Below are positions 23,276 through 34,757 of a DNA stretch of 64,000 bases, in pieces. Source of the DNA: Gnetum montanum (lineage: Eukaryota > Streptophyta > Gnetopsida > Gnetales > Gnetaceae); NCBI GenBank assembly GCA_015680685.1, contig MNCI01016011.1, positions 4,923 through 68,922 of the forward strand, written 5' to 3'. Both the position numbers and the translations under genes were made by a program. The notes beneath the pieces are model-generated. The model ran no database searches, was not told the DNA's origin, and worked only from the letters and a program-made list of their open reading frames with translations. How positions within the stretch are numbered: position 1 is the first letter of the stretch; every line of letters begins with the position of its first letter.

Positions 23276-24173
23276 TAATAAGAGGTATTTTTCTTAGTTA
23301 CAATATCGGGTATTTGATATTGGAGATGTGATATCGCGTATTTGATATCGAAGCATAAGTTATGACATTGGATATCTGATGTCGCAAGATGTGTGCCTGC
23401 TTATAAATACAACAGTTGGGGGCATGATCCAAATAAGTTTCATTCCATCCTTAGGTAGACTCTTGCAGGTTTTGTTTGTCGCTTTAGTGATAAAGTGAAT
23501 CGCTTGCAATGTGGTGTTGAGCAGTTGTACAAAATATTTATTTGAGTGAAGTGTACCAGGGCACAGTTCATGTCTAGAAATAAAGATCAAGATTGCTTTT
23601 CATCATTGCAACATCCACTTAATTTTATTGTTTTACTTAGTATAACTTTTTATTGTTTTCTTAGTTTAATTATTAACATTTTCAAGTACTTTACTTTCTT
23701 GTTCATTAGTAAAGCATAATGAATATGACTAGTTTCAAGCATTAAAGTGTAATCGTTTAGCAATCGAAGTAGTGTTATAGCTTGGTGTGCCCAGTAGCAT
23801 AACACTTGGTAACCTAGTAACGGTTACATGAGCCCAAGATGTGTATGGTAAGCCAGGACTGGAAACTCATTGCTCTAGGCTAGAGTAGATTTACATTACC
23901 ATCATTGCCCAGACTTAGGATTAAATTTCATTCTCAATTATGTTTATTGCTAGGAGTAATCAGGGCCTAACAACATCAATTATCATATGCCTTACTTTAG
24001 ATTAGACCATACATTACAAGGCTACTACTAGTCCAAGTGGGAAGACAATGTCCTACGATCAATGCTTAACAATCTAGATGCCACAAGTAGTCCCATCCAT
24101 GAAATTTGACTAGATCGTGCGTGAATGTTTGTGATTTGCATGGTTGGGCATAGGGGGTACTCATTACTCATCA
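23276..24173 (+). repeat. 5' LTR of gag-only element copy 1
   Basis: It begins TAATAAGAGG directly after the AATGC duplication and ends ACTCATCA at 24173. A GATATC/GATATT array at about 23308-23385 precedes TATAAATA (23402-23409). A CAATAAAG-type signal lies near 23578-23586. From about 23427 it is closely similar to the 3' LTR from about 29793. Confidence 0.8.
23308..23409 (+). promoter_or_regulatory. LTR promoter: GATATC array plus TATAAATA
   Basis: At least five GATAT(C/T)-type units, one as GATATCGCG, lie immediately upstream of TATAAATA at 23402. The layout is the same as in the LTRs at 14652 and 30617. A role in promoter control is inferred from this conserved position. Confidence 0.55.
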
Positions 24174-24174
24174 T

Positions 24175-24192
24175 TGGCATCATTGCCAGAGA
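24175..24192 (+). promoter_or_regulatory. Primer binding site, tRNA-Asp type
   Basis: TGGCATCATTGCCAGAGA one base after the LTR end. It differs at five positions, all transitions, from the complement of the plant tRNA-Asp 3' end (TGGCGCCGTTGCCGGGGA, from general knowledge). Athila-type elements commonly prime from this tRNA. Confidence 0.7.
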
Positions 24193-24499
24193 TGGTGCTA
24201 GTTATCTAGATTAGTTATATCATAAATGATCATTGTAAAAGTATTAACAATTTATCTTTTAGAAAATATTAATATTTTAGGTTACACATATCAAATAAAA
24301 CCATGTCTTCTTCACATATGGCCAATAATGCATCATATGATGAAAAACACTAGGAGGAGAAATGATAGGATATATACTAAAGAAAATTGGAGTGAACAAA
24401 CACAAGCATGGGTTTCGTATGCTCATTTAGACCCTTACTACATTCAAATAATATAGAGGAGATGGAATAAGTCCTAAAAAAAGGAGGACCTCAAGGCCT

Positions 24500-26940
24500 A
24501 GGATCTTCTCCAAACTTAGAGGAGATACATCTAAGGACCAAATGGGGAAATATAAGAGCCATGGTGATTCTCTCAGTTCACCATCTTCCTCTTCCTCTTC
24601 GATGGTTAGTTCTAACAAAGATGAACATAGGTATAGAAATAGAGATACACTAAGGGATCAAGATGAAGATAGAAATAGAAATAGACAAGATCATCAAAGT
24701 GAGCAGAGACGAAATCATCATAATTAGACAAATAGAAATAGAAATCATCACCATGACATGTTTAATGATGATGAACCTTTGTTGGCTACTAGGAGCATTA
24801 TGCAAATAATGAAGGCAATTAGAATACTCCATAGGCATCAAAGGGAAAGTTGCATCAAAAGGCTTAATATGAATAACATTCCTAAATTTTTGGGAGGCTA
24901 TAACTCTAATCCACAACATCACTTAGAAGCCTTCCATGATGCTTGCGCCTTGTAGAATGTCAAGAGTGAGTGGTAAAAGCTTAAGCTCTTTCCTAGGACA
25001 CTAGTTGATGAAGTTGAAAGTTGGTATAGATTGTTGAAACTAGATTCAATCCATTAATGATCCACAATGCTAAAGATCTTCAATGAGAAATACCAAACCT
25101 ATGTGAGAGTGTCCAACTTGAGAAATCAATTCCAAGGATGGAATCAAGAACAACATGAATTCTTGGATGTGGCCCTGGATAGATACTAGTATCTACTACA
25201 TGGATGTCCAAGCCATGATTTCTCTCAAAAAGAGCAACTTTTCCACATCATAGATTGGCTTCATAATTAAACAAAGGAAACTGTTGGGATTTATACCTAT
25301 GGTCGGTTATATGAACTGAAAGCCCATCAGATACAAAGGCTAGTGGAGTATGTGGAAAAAGAAGAAGGAGAGCTATGTAAACAAGAGAATGTAGAGGAAT
25401 ATAACTAGGATTAAAATCCTCAAAAGAAGGAGGTCTATATCTATGATGAGAAAAAAGAGGTAGCTTTTGATAAAATGATTTCACAACAAACCTTGCCAAT
25501 ACAAAAGTCTTTACTAAACTTAAAAGTAAAGATAGATAGGATGTGTGAGTTGATAAATGAAAAAGTTACAACATACGTGAAAACCATAGAGGAGAGGGTA
25601 ATGTAGAAAGGATCAACTAATCTAAGTAAGAAGGGAAAAAATAACAAAGAAATAGGTAGGAACACTTATCGGCAAAAAGGAAAAATAGCTGTATTAGAAG
25701 AGGCTATAGACTTAACCACAAAAGAGGATGGTGGATGTGAGATCTGCCAATATGATCATCCAAAGTTATGTTACATCTACAAGGGTTTGGGACTTTTGCT
25801 CTGAATCCCAAGTTCATACAAAAGCAAATGCCTAGGAAATTACCTTACTCACAAGGTAATTATAGATAGTCCTACAACCAACCATACTATCCTAGTGGGA
25901 CTTCTTATTAGCCTCAAAACTACTATCAACTATAGTGGAAAAACCCACAATCATGGGGGAGGCCATCATCAAACTAGCACTCCCCTTACTACTAGCCGAA
26001 CTTGTATGGATATTATGCTCAACAACAGTTTCCCTAACTGGTTCTACTTCCTCTATATTAAATCACTACTACCACTCTTTTGAATATCATCAACTTGTAG
26101 GATCTCCTGTGGGATCACCATCTCAAACCTCTTGTCCTCCATGACATCCTCAATATTCTCATACTTTCCTCCACCATATGTCACCACCAACAGCATAGAA
26201 AGGATTAACACCATGACATCAATAGAAGAATACCACTTGTGCTATGAACTTCCAAGTAAATGATAATGTTAGTAGATCTTAGCAAAAGTCTCAAAAATGT
26301 CTTTTCTTTAGGACAATTTCCACACATGGACATAAAACTCATTGATCTATTGGCTCATCAAAGCTAGCACAAGGCTAGCCAAGTGCAACATCCTTTCTTA
26401 CCAAAACAATGTCTCTCAATCTTATGCAAGGGCCAACACCCCTTACCACTCTAGTACAAAACATAATAGATGAACCTATCACTGTGAAGAGATAGACAAT
26501 TCCACGCATTAATACTAAAAAATAAGGATGAAGTTATGGACTGACCTTCCAAAATGTCAACATAGTCATTACACTAGTCCACAAAAAATGTGAAAATCAA
26601 GTGTGTGCACAAGAGGAAGCATGGGCCACTAAACCAAAAGACACCCAGTGGTCAAAAAATGAGAACCTAAAATCATCTAAAACATGCATGGAAACATCTA
26701 AATCACTTATTAAGTCCTCTTCTAAGAAAATGACCCCAACTAAGAACTTACAAACGAAAATATTAAATCATAATAATATAACATTAGATAGAGAAAATAA
26801 GGACTTAAATGATCAAAATATAGTTACCATCATAATTATCTGGGACAATAACCAAACAACTAAGGCACTAAAGATGGTAACTAAGATACCTCAAGTGTAT
26901 GATCCAGGGGAACTAGGGTCTATTTTTTGAACACTCGAAG
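24500..26940 (+). pseudogene. gag remnant of gag-only element copy 1
   Basis: The frame beginning near 24542 starts with an S/R/D/H-rich low-complexity segment. One TAG later it continues in the same frame at 24758 with RLNMNNIPKFLGGYNSNPQ and HLEAFHDACAL, the start of a gypsy gag core. After further stops it continues with LFPRTLVDEVESWYRLL and a VRVSNLRNQF block to about 25180. A CEICQYDHPKLC segment near 25737 is zinc-knuckle-like (C-x2-C-x3-H-x3-C). The last open piece, 26601-26930, ends near FSHGGDTY and shares KDTQW with copy 2. At least six stops break the gene. Confidence 0.65.
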
Positions 26941-28244
26941 ATGAATTTAGTCATGGGGGAGATACCTATCATGATCAAGGAACTAATAAATATTTTTTAA
27001 CTTTTTTTTTTATAATTTATTTTTGATTTTTAATTTTTTGATATGCATTTTCACATTTCTTACCAATTTCCACATTCTTTGATATCTTTTCATTCTTTTA
27101 TATTTTTTCCATTTCTTAAACCATTTGCAATTCTTTGATATTTTCTGCTTCTTTTTAATCCTTGCCACTCTTTTTAGTCTTTTTCATTCTTGATATCTTT
27201 TCTAATTTTTTGTTTTTTGTTATCCTTTTACTTGTACATATTCTTATCAATTTTCAATAAAACACATCAAATAAGGCAATATGTAGTCCCAATAAGATGA
27301 AGATTTCTCTAAGTTATCAATCATAAGGAATTGATTATCTATATAGTGAGACCACATCATCCATCCACCCATTCCAATAATAAGAGGTTCTTACCATGGC
27401 CATAATGATATTCTTTTCATAATAAAATTAAGAATATACCTATGATCATTATGCCTAGATAGAAGAGTGAAGAACCAAGTGGAAATGCAAAGGGTGTGAC
27501 ATTAAGGGGATTTGTGGATTCTCTTGGCTTACTATTGTGAGTTCTATCCTATTACTAAGGAAGTATTATATCCTTGTAGATCTAACAAAAAATGAGTGTA
27601 AAATTACATTAAGTGTTGCCTTACCATGTCACTAGAAAGACATGTTACCCATGCTTGAAGGTAGTCCTCTGGTAAGGTTGACACATATAAAAATAAAGGA
27701 GCATGGAATAAATTTCTGGTGGTCCCATTGGAAAGACATGTTACCCATGCCTAAAGGTAGGTGGCTTCTCAGAAATCTAAACAATAAATAAGTGCCATAA
27801 CTAAACTCCTCCCTTGGATAATACGCTAAGTAATAATACTCCTTGCAATATTGGTAGTCTTACAGTTATAATCCCAAGAGTTGAAACAATGCAATGTCAT
27901 TGGAATGTGGTTTGAACTTGATTGAATCTTGGATAAAAAAGCTGATGATTCTTTTAACCACTAATAAAACACAAGAATTCATTATGCCTATGGTAAAACA
28001 CCTCACATCCCAAGTTTAGCAATCCCTTCTCTAGTCCATCTCACCTCACTATATAGTTAATCACAACTTGTGATTTTTTCTAATATAGCATTATTTTTCC
28101 AATCTAGTGATACTAATATGTATGTTCTCCTAGACAGGTATGTCTTACATTCAACTCCTTGAGTGCCTAAGGATACTTTTAGGCATGGTTATACAAGGGC
28201 ATTATGGGCTAGAGCTTGCTTTGGGGAGGATCCACTTGTATAAT
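26941..28244 (+). other. Internal non-coding region of gag-only copy 1
   Basis: A T-rich tract (about 26995-27240) is followed by sequence collinear with copy 2 at about 32870-33829. Shared landmarks are CCATCCACCCATTC (27359 and 32967), ATTATGCCTAGA (27448 and 33050) and GCTTTGGGGAGGA near 28220 and 33800. No coding capacity is evident, yet the region is preserved in both copies, so it may hold packaging or structural signals (inference). Confidence 0.55.
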
Positions 28245-29107
28245 TGATGAGCAACGATTATACCCTATGCCCAACCATACAGCTTACAAGTATTCACATG
28301 CAATTCGGTTGAATTTCATAGACCTTGCATTCTTAAGTACATTGATTCTAGGAAGTGAAATCTAATCATGAAAATTTTTGTCTTCCCAACTATACTTGTA
28401 AAGCTTAGTTGTATGGTTAAGTGTAATTGAGGGACATGATTTTTATTATTTTATATTTTATTTGCCTATGATTAATAACAAGGTGAAACTAAATTTATTA
28501 ACCAATTGAACTAATCTGATTAGTAATTAATAACTAACTATCCTAACATAAGCATTCGGTCCCACTTTGCATACACATCTTAAACGCATACAACATTGCT
28601 AGGTTAGCAAGCATTAAGCATTACTGGGATTACAAAGCATTGTATGTTATGCTCGAAGCAAATGTACTTATGTGTTTAATCTATTTAGTTTAATTAGTTG
28701 ATTAATTAAAGTCTTACTTATCTTATCTAATTGTGTAATTAATGAAAACAGTAAATGCAAAAATAAATCATTAATTTATTCCAAGTGTTACAAGTTTTGA
28801 TCAAAAAGCTCATCTTTATTGCTGTTCACACTGGAGTGCGTAGGTACATCAGTGCTGGAATAAAGATTTGTAGACTTTCTAACTCTTTCTATGAGCACTC
28901 AAAAAAATATTCTAACTTTCAAATTATAAGACTATAAGAGCTTTGTTACAACTATGACAAGACATGCCATAAACATGGTGTTTGAGCATGTATTTATAGA
29001 CTTTATTATGGAGTTGCATTGATGGGGCCTCATAAATGCAGCAAATGCTACATCGACAAGGCCACATCGATAGGGGCCTACTGACGCGACACTTTGATGC
29101 TTCATCA
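28245..29107 (-). mobile_element. Solo LTR with ATAAT/ATAAC duplication
   Basis: On the plus strand it runs TGATGAGCAACG to TTCATCA. Read on the minus strand it starts TGATGAAGCATC. ATAAT (28240-28244) and ATAAC (29108-29112) flank it, a duplication with one mismatch. The host sequence of copy 1 continues collinearly with copy 2 across it. It has TATAAATA (complement of 28991-28998), but its upstream array (29030-29100) is built of CGATGT units rather than GATATC. Confidence 0.8.
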
Positions 29108-29684
29108 ATAACTCTTGTATTTCATACTTGCCAAGAAATTCCACATTATCTTATGCCTTTCAAAACATCTAATAAAATTCCCATATCATCTAATAATTTT
29201 TCCATACATTAGAAATTCATTATCCATTTCTTATCCATATCATAAACTTTCGTTGTTTGAGATTTCTTTGTCATGAACTTTGGATGTCAAATTTTCAAAA
29301 ACTATGCATCATTAATGGTCCAAGACCCTCTAGAAAAGCTTGAAATCTTCTGAACATTCCATTTGACTCATTTTTCCCAAGAAAAATTAATACTTTTTTT
29401 AAATTTTTAACAGTGACATTGTAGTTACGATGTCATAGGCACCTATGATGTCGTATTTATGATGTATGATCTACGATGTCATGCATATAAAAACTAGTAT
29501 ATATACATGTGGAAGTTAGTAAAAATTTTTATTTCTCTCATTTGTAGTAAGAGAAGTTTTTGCAGTTATTTTCAACCCTCTTACACACTAGCTTCCAAAG
29601 GCCATAACTTCACCCATGTAGCTTTGACTTCCAAAATTCGTAAATCTTGTTGCTCTTGAAGCACTCAACTTAGTCATGGGGGTA
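29108..29684 (+). other. 3' internal segment and polypurine tract of copy 1
   Basis: Non-coding. A cluster of GATGTC/GATGTA units (about 29425-29480) is followed by a TATA-like stretch near 29485-29510. This resembles an LTR promoter although it lies upstream of the polypurine tract AGTCATGGGGGTA (29672-29684). The open reading frame seen at the equivalent place in copy 2 (34141) is absent. Confidence 0.5.
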
Positions 29685-30546
29685 TATAAGCATACGAAAA
29701 TTTGAGCCAAAATTTCTTAACATTGGAAGATACTATAAATTGTAAGTACAAAGAGATAATAAGAATCTTAATGTTAATTGATCAAACTCTTGCAAATAAG
29801 TTTCATTCCATCCTTAGGTAGACTCTTGCAATTTATTTTTGTAGCTTTAGTAATAGAGTGAATGCCTACAATGTGGTGTTGAGTTGTTGTACAAAATATT
29901 TATTTGAATGAAGTGTATTTGGGCATAGTTCCTGTCTGGAAATAAAGATCGAGACTTCTTTTCATCATTGGACCATCCACTTATTTTCATTGTTTTACTT
30001 AGAGTGGTTTTCTTTTTTTTTTTTTACTATTTTCTTAGTTTAATCATTTACATTTCCAAGTTCTTTACTTTCTTATTCATTAGTAAAGTGGAATGAGTAT
30101 GATTGTTTTTGAGCATTTAAGTGTAATTTTTTAGCAATCCCGATAGTGTTATAACTTGGTTCACTAAGTAGCATAATTCTTTGTAACCCAGTAACAATTA
30201 CATGGGCCCAATATGTGTACGGTAAGCTAGGACCGAATGCTTATCACTCTAGGCTAGAGTAGATTTACATTATTATCATTACCTAGACTTAGGATTAAAT
30301 TTCATTCTCAATTATGTTTATTGCTAAGAGTAATCAAGGCCTAACAACATCAATTATCATATGCCTCACTTTGGACTAAACTATATGTGACAAAGCTACC
30401 ACTAGTCTAAGTGGGAAGACAACATCCTATGATCAATGCTTAACAATCTAGATGCCACAACTAGTCCCATCCATGGAATTTGACTAGATCATGTGTGAAC
30501 ACTTGTGATTTGTATGGTTGGGCATAGGGGTACCCATCACTCATCA
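29685..30546 (+). repeat. 3' LTR of gag-only element copy 1
   Basis: It follows the polypurine tract and ends ATCACTCATCA at 30546, before the AATGC duplication. From about 29793 it matches the 5' LTR (from 23427) closely. Its first about 108 bases do not match the 5' LTR and lack the GATATC array and the TATAAATA promoter. Confidence 0.7.
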
Positions 30547-30616
30547 AATGCATAGGAAAAAATGTATCAAACATGGTGCACTTTCATGAATATATTTTTT
30601 GCTAATCCATTAAAAT

Positions 30617-31511
30617 TGATGAATTGTGGTTTGTCAGGTGCTAATATTGGACCCTTGACGTCGGACCTTTGACATTGGACACTTGATATCAGACCCTTGA
30701 TATCAGACCCTCGATATCGGGTATGCAATATCATAGCCTGGGCAATGATATTGGATACACGATATCTTGGTTCCTGTGTAAGCCTATAAATACCACATTT
30801 GGGTACATAGGAAAGAGTAAGTTAGTGTTAGAATAGAGTCTTTTTTGTTCATTTTTAGTTCATTTCAACTCTTTCCCTAGTGCATGTCCACAGTGTGATG
30901 ATTGTAATTGTACAGAACCTTTATTTGAGTGTGACGTACTTGGACACATGCATGACTAGCAATAAAGATTGAGATTAATTCATCATTATAGCATTCACTT
31001 AGTTTTAATTGCTTAATTGTTATTTATTATTTTCTTAATTGATATTTATTACTCTTCATTTACTATCCTTGTTATTAAATTTGGAATGAGTATGACTTAA
31101 TCATGAGCATTTAAGTGTGACTACCTAGTAACCCAGTCGCGTACCTAGGACATGCAGTTGGTAATCCCAACAATAGTACATGAAGTCCAAGATGTGTACA
31201 GATGATTAAGGGATAGATTCTCATTGCACTTAGACTAGCTTAGACTCTCTTCACCCTTTCTCTATTATCTTAAACAAAATTATTTCCATTGTCCCTAGGA
31301 GTAGCACTAGTTAGGACCACATCATACACCTCACTTTGGACTAAACCATACGTGACAAAGCAAATACTAGTCCAGGTGGAAAGATAACAAACTATGATCA
31401 ACATGTAACAATCTAAATACCACAACTAGTCCATCTATGGAGTTCAACCGGATTGTGTGTGAACACTCATATTCATATGGTTGAGTGTAGGGGGTACCTT
31501 GCCACTCGTTG
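30617..31511 (+). repeat. 5' LTR of gag-only element copy 2
   Basis: It starts TGATGAATTGTGG. The end has decayed to ACTCGTTG, where the family has ACTCATCA. The U3 array of GA(T/C)(A/G)TC-plus-GGACCCTTG units (about 30650-30768) precedes TATAAATA at 30785-30792. An AATAAAG signal lies near 30961. Confidence 0.85.
30650..30792 (+). promoter_or_regulatory. LTR promoter: about 15-base GATATC repeat array plus TATA
   Basis: Tandem units such as GATATCAGACCCTTG alternate with diverged forms (GACGTCGGACCTTTG, GACATTGGACACTTG). They end with GATATCTTGG shortly before TATAAATA at 30785. Confidence 0.6.
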
Positions 31512-31512
31512 T

Positions 31513-31530
31513 TTGCACCGTTACCAGGGA
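31513..31530 (+). promoter_or_regulatory. Primer binding site, tRNA-Asp type
   Basis: TTGCACCGTTACCAGGGA differs at four positions from the plant tRNA-Asp complement. It is immediately downstream of the decayed LTR end. Confidence 0.7.
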
Positions 31531-31639
31531 TGGTGCTAGTTATTTAGATTAGTTATGTCATACAAGATTGCTGTAACAAATTATTCAAGATATATTTCTT
31601 AGAAAATAATTTAATTTTAATTAAGTCACATACAAATTC

Positions 31640-32760
31640 ACAACAATGTCTCTCTCACAAGACTATGATAACACAACAACAAGGCAATTCATTTGAGAAA
31701 CAATGAATTATACGATGATGAAGATGAAATTTGGAGTACTTAATTTGATGTAGGGGTCTCCTATGTACATAAAAAAAGATAACATCATCCAAACTCATAA
31801 ATTCATGACCCACCTAGTGATGATGAACCCCTACTAGCCGCTAAGAGCCTAATGCATATACAAGAGGCTATTCGAATATCCCATAGGCATCATAAGGAAA
31901 TTCATATACCTAGGCTTGATTTAAACAACTTTTCCAAGTTTTTAGGAGGCTATGATCTAGATCCACAATGTCATTTACATGCCTTCCATGATGCTTGTGT
32001 ATGGAACAATATTGATAATGGATGGCAAAAACTTCGTCTATCTCACCACATTGTTATCATTCTCCTAACTAGTATCAACCCATGTCCTCTTCCACAAGAT
32101 CACCACCTTATGTTCCTTGCACTTCTCCTCACCCTCACTATTATCATCCTTCACCTCCTTCTACGTTGCCACCAATAATACCAGCAAGTTTTGCACCACA
32201 ACACCAACCCACAAACATTACTTATGCTGCTACGGTCAACAATAGTGGAGGTCCTCCACAACATCAAAAGTGTCCTTTCTTTAGGCATGACCAAAGAAAG
32301 AGTTAGCATGGTTTTGAAACCACTACACCCTCCAACCAAGTGCAAGTTCAATGCTATGATGCATGTTTCTCCTCAAATACAATGCCTCATGTTATCTTAT
32401 CAAGGCCACCAATCAATACTCCAACAATCGTGTGACCCAATGAATATAGCCACATAGGGAGACATATCAATCCTTGCATACCATCTTACAGTTAAGGGTT
32501 CCATAGTGGGTCAACTCTGTATCAATTAAACTCATCTTCTAACTTGCCCTACTATGTCAACTTTAATATAGTTTGTGCACCCCAATTTGGGTACATTCCA
32601 ACCACGACATCAAAAGACACCCAGTGGTTTGGATGTGATCGATCCCCAACATTTCCAACATGCATGGATCCACACTTTCCATTTATTAATTCTCACCATG
32701 ATCAAAGGTTCGGTCATGGGGGAATCCCCCATTCTAACAAACAAAATAAGTAAATTTTTT
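31640..32760 (+). pseudogene. Truncated gag of gag-only element copy 2
   Basis: The open piece 31852-32178 contains RLDLNNFSKFLGGYDLDPQ and HLHAFHDAC, aligning with the gag of copy 1. The frame then leaves the gag core, and a proline-rich segment with CPFFRHDQRKS follows in another frame (32082-32306). The central gag block found in copy 1 (about 24980-25700) is missing. Near 32615 the KDTQW landmark reappears, ending with the HGG-type tail at about 32715. Confidence 0.6.
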
Positions 32761-34140
32761 TCATTTTCTTCAATTTTACAATTTTTTATTTTCTAGTTTT
32801 TCATCTTTCAATTTGTTATTTTATCTTTTTATTTGTTGTTTTATCTTTTTGAGGGTAATCTCATCAGCAAATAAAATAGTCATGTGACTTGTTGGTTGAG
32901 GTGTTGTTCTATGCTATCAAGTCTCGGGTGACTAATTATTTGGACAACAAGCCCACAACATCCATCCACCCATTCTATTAATAAGAGGTTCTACTCTGGG
33001 TTTGATGATATTCTTGACATCATTAAAAATTAAAGTAATTTTGTGCTTATTATGCCTAGAGTGAAAAATGATGGACTAAGAGGGAATGACCAGGGTGTGA
33101 CATCAAGGGAACTTGTGGATTCTCTTTGGTGACATTTGTAGGAGTTATCATGTAGCTTGGTTGTACTAAGATCCTTGTAAATCTAATGAAAAATGGGAGT
33201 AAGAGTAATAAAAGCACTCAATATAAAAAAATCCAATGCTATTGTAGGGGTTCCCAATGGAAAGACATGCACCCATGCCTAAAGGTAGGCATCTTCTCTA
33301 GATTACACATCAAGAAAAAAAAGAGAAAGAGAGATTGTATGCCAAAGTGGCCAAGCAAAAAGTATGTTGCAAAGAAATTCCAAATCACTCCTCCCTTGCA
33401 CAAAACACCAGGTGATCATATGCCCTACTATCATGATGCTCTTATGGTTGTCCATCATTGGATGAAGCAATGCGATGTCACTGATTGAAGGAATGGACTT
33501 GGTATTGATTTTGGAGCGACGGGCTAATGACACATTAATCACGTCCTACACTCAAGATTCATTATGCCCTAGGTCAGTTACCTCATGTCCCAATCTCTAC
33601 AATCCCTTCTACAATTTGCCTCTTCTCATTGTTCATGTATTTGTGACTCATGTCTTGTGTAGCAATGAATTCATATCTCATCACGGTGGTATCTACATGT
33701 GTGTTTTTTGTGCAACTGGTGGGGATTACATTTAAACCTTTTAGTGCCTACGGACATTTTCAGGCATGGTTATGTAACGGCATCATAGGTAGGAACTTGC
33801 TTTGGGGAGGACCCACTTGCGTAACCTTTGTAATTTACACTCATTGCACATCATCATCACATCATTTTATACCCTCCAAGTACTTCATTGCCAAATCTAT
33901 TCTTTTCTTTATTATTATTTTATCAAACGTTCCTCAAAACCATTACATGTCCTTTTATGTGTCACCTAAATAAATCAGGTCTGACATTAAGCTTTTAGGG
34001 CAACTTCCTTGAAAAAATTTCTAACTCTAAAATCACACTAAGCAAAGAATTCAACATTTATTAAAGGAAATGAGTAAGGTATGAAATAATTGAACTTCTT
34101 TCAATAACCTTACTAACAATTGATCTTTGTGTGATTATAG
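32761..34140 (+). other. Internal non-coding region of gag-only copy 2
   Basis: A T-rich tract (32757-32850) is followed by sequence collinear with copy 1 from 27350 to 28244. Short open frames here (33186-33488, 33475-33735, 33650-33973) are not conserved in frame between copies and are probably chance. A pyrimidine-poor but AG-ending stretch (GTGTGATTATAG) immediately precedes the ATG at 34141. Confidence 0.5.
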
Positions 34141-34485
34141 ATGACCCCTAAAAGAGGACAACAAGGGGGACCTTCTCAAGGTGCAATTGAATGCCCAAGG
34201 GGAGGCAAAGGCCAAAGACCTCATGCAAAATATGCAGAGCAGGAGGCACAATCATTGAGCATCCATCAGGGAACTCCTATCACTACACAATCTAGCCAAG
34301 CAAAAGGTGGAGAGGTTAGGGCCCGAGACTATGAAGAGGAACAACGGCTATTTGCGGCATGGCATGTTAAGTCCAATCAAGTGTTCCTGAAGCTACCATG
34401 TCCATGGGAAGTGTCAACTCCATCAAACATTGGAACATTAGCATCGACAGCTCATAATCCTCGGATAGAAGAGGAGAAATGCTAG
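34141..34485 (+). CDS. Unassigned ORF in the env-like position
   Basis: 114 codons, not recognised. It begins MTPKRGQQGGPSQG, a basic, glycine-rich start, followed by a charged segment (DYEEEQRLFAAWHVKSN) and a C-terminal tail. There is no signal peptide, membrane segment or zinc motif. It lies between the gag region and the polypurine tract, where Athila-type elements often carry a spliced extra gene. TATAG directly before the ATG would suit a splice acceptor. The layout (M-x-P-K-R start) recalls such extra ORFs, but this is a resemblance only. It is absent at the equivalent place in copy 1. Chance cannot be excluded. Confidence 0.35.
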   Translation: MTPKRGQQGGPSQGAIECPRGGKGQRPHAKYAEQEAQSLSIHQGTPITTQSSQAKGGEVRARDYEEEQRLFAAWHVKSNQVFLKLPCPWEVSTPSNIGTLASTAHNPRIEEEKC

Positions 34486-34743
34486 GTGCTTCTTTAATGG
34501 TATCAATCTTAGAAGCCTAGAGCACAGGACAAAGGAAAGGCACCCATGGAGGAGCCACCACCACTGAAAACCACATGAGTTCCAATAAATTTTGTAATTC
34601 TGTGTCTGTGTCCTAATTTTATTTTTTTCAATCCCACACTGCAGCATGAATAATTCCTAGTTAGTCAATAATCCCATACCTATCCACTGTGTAATCAATT
34701 GGACTCATTCTCATTTTGTGTAGCTCAAGGACGAGTTGTTATT

Positions 34744-34757
34744 CAGTCATGGGGGTA
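34744..34757 (+). promoter_or_regulatory. Polypurine tract of copy 2
   Basis: CAGTCATGGGGGTA abuts the 3' LTR start TGATGAATCG. The same tract precedes the LTR at 29685 and, inverted, the LTR at 11862. Confidence 0.75.

Larger units (their letters stand above)
23276..30546 (+). mobile_element. Gag-only (pol-less) LTR retrotransposon, copy 1
   Basis: AATGC precedes it (23271-23275) and follows it (30547-30551). The 5' LTR is 23276-24173, the primer site 24175-24192, the internal domain runs to 29684 and the 3' LTR is 29685-30546. A minus-strand solo LTR (28245-29107) sits inside. The internal domain carries a decayed gag only; no protease, RT, RNase H or integrase motif is found, so movement would need enzymes from another element. 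The first LTR base pair is TA rather than TG, consistent with one point change. Confidence 0.8.
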
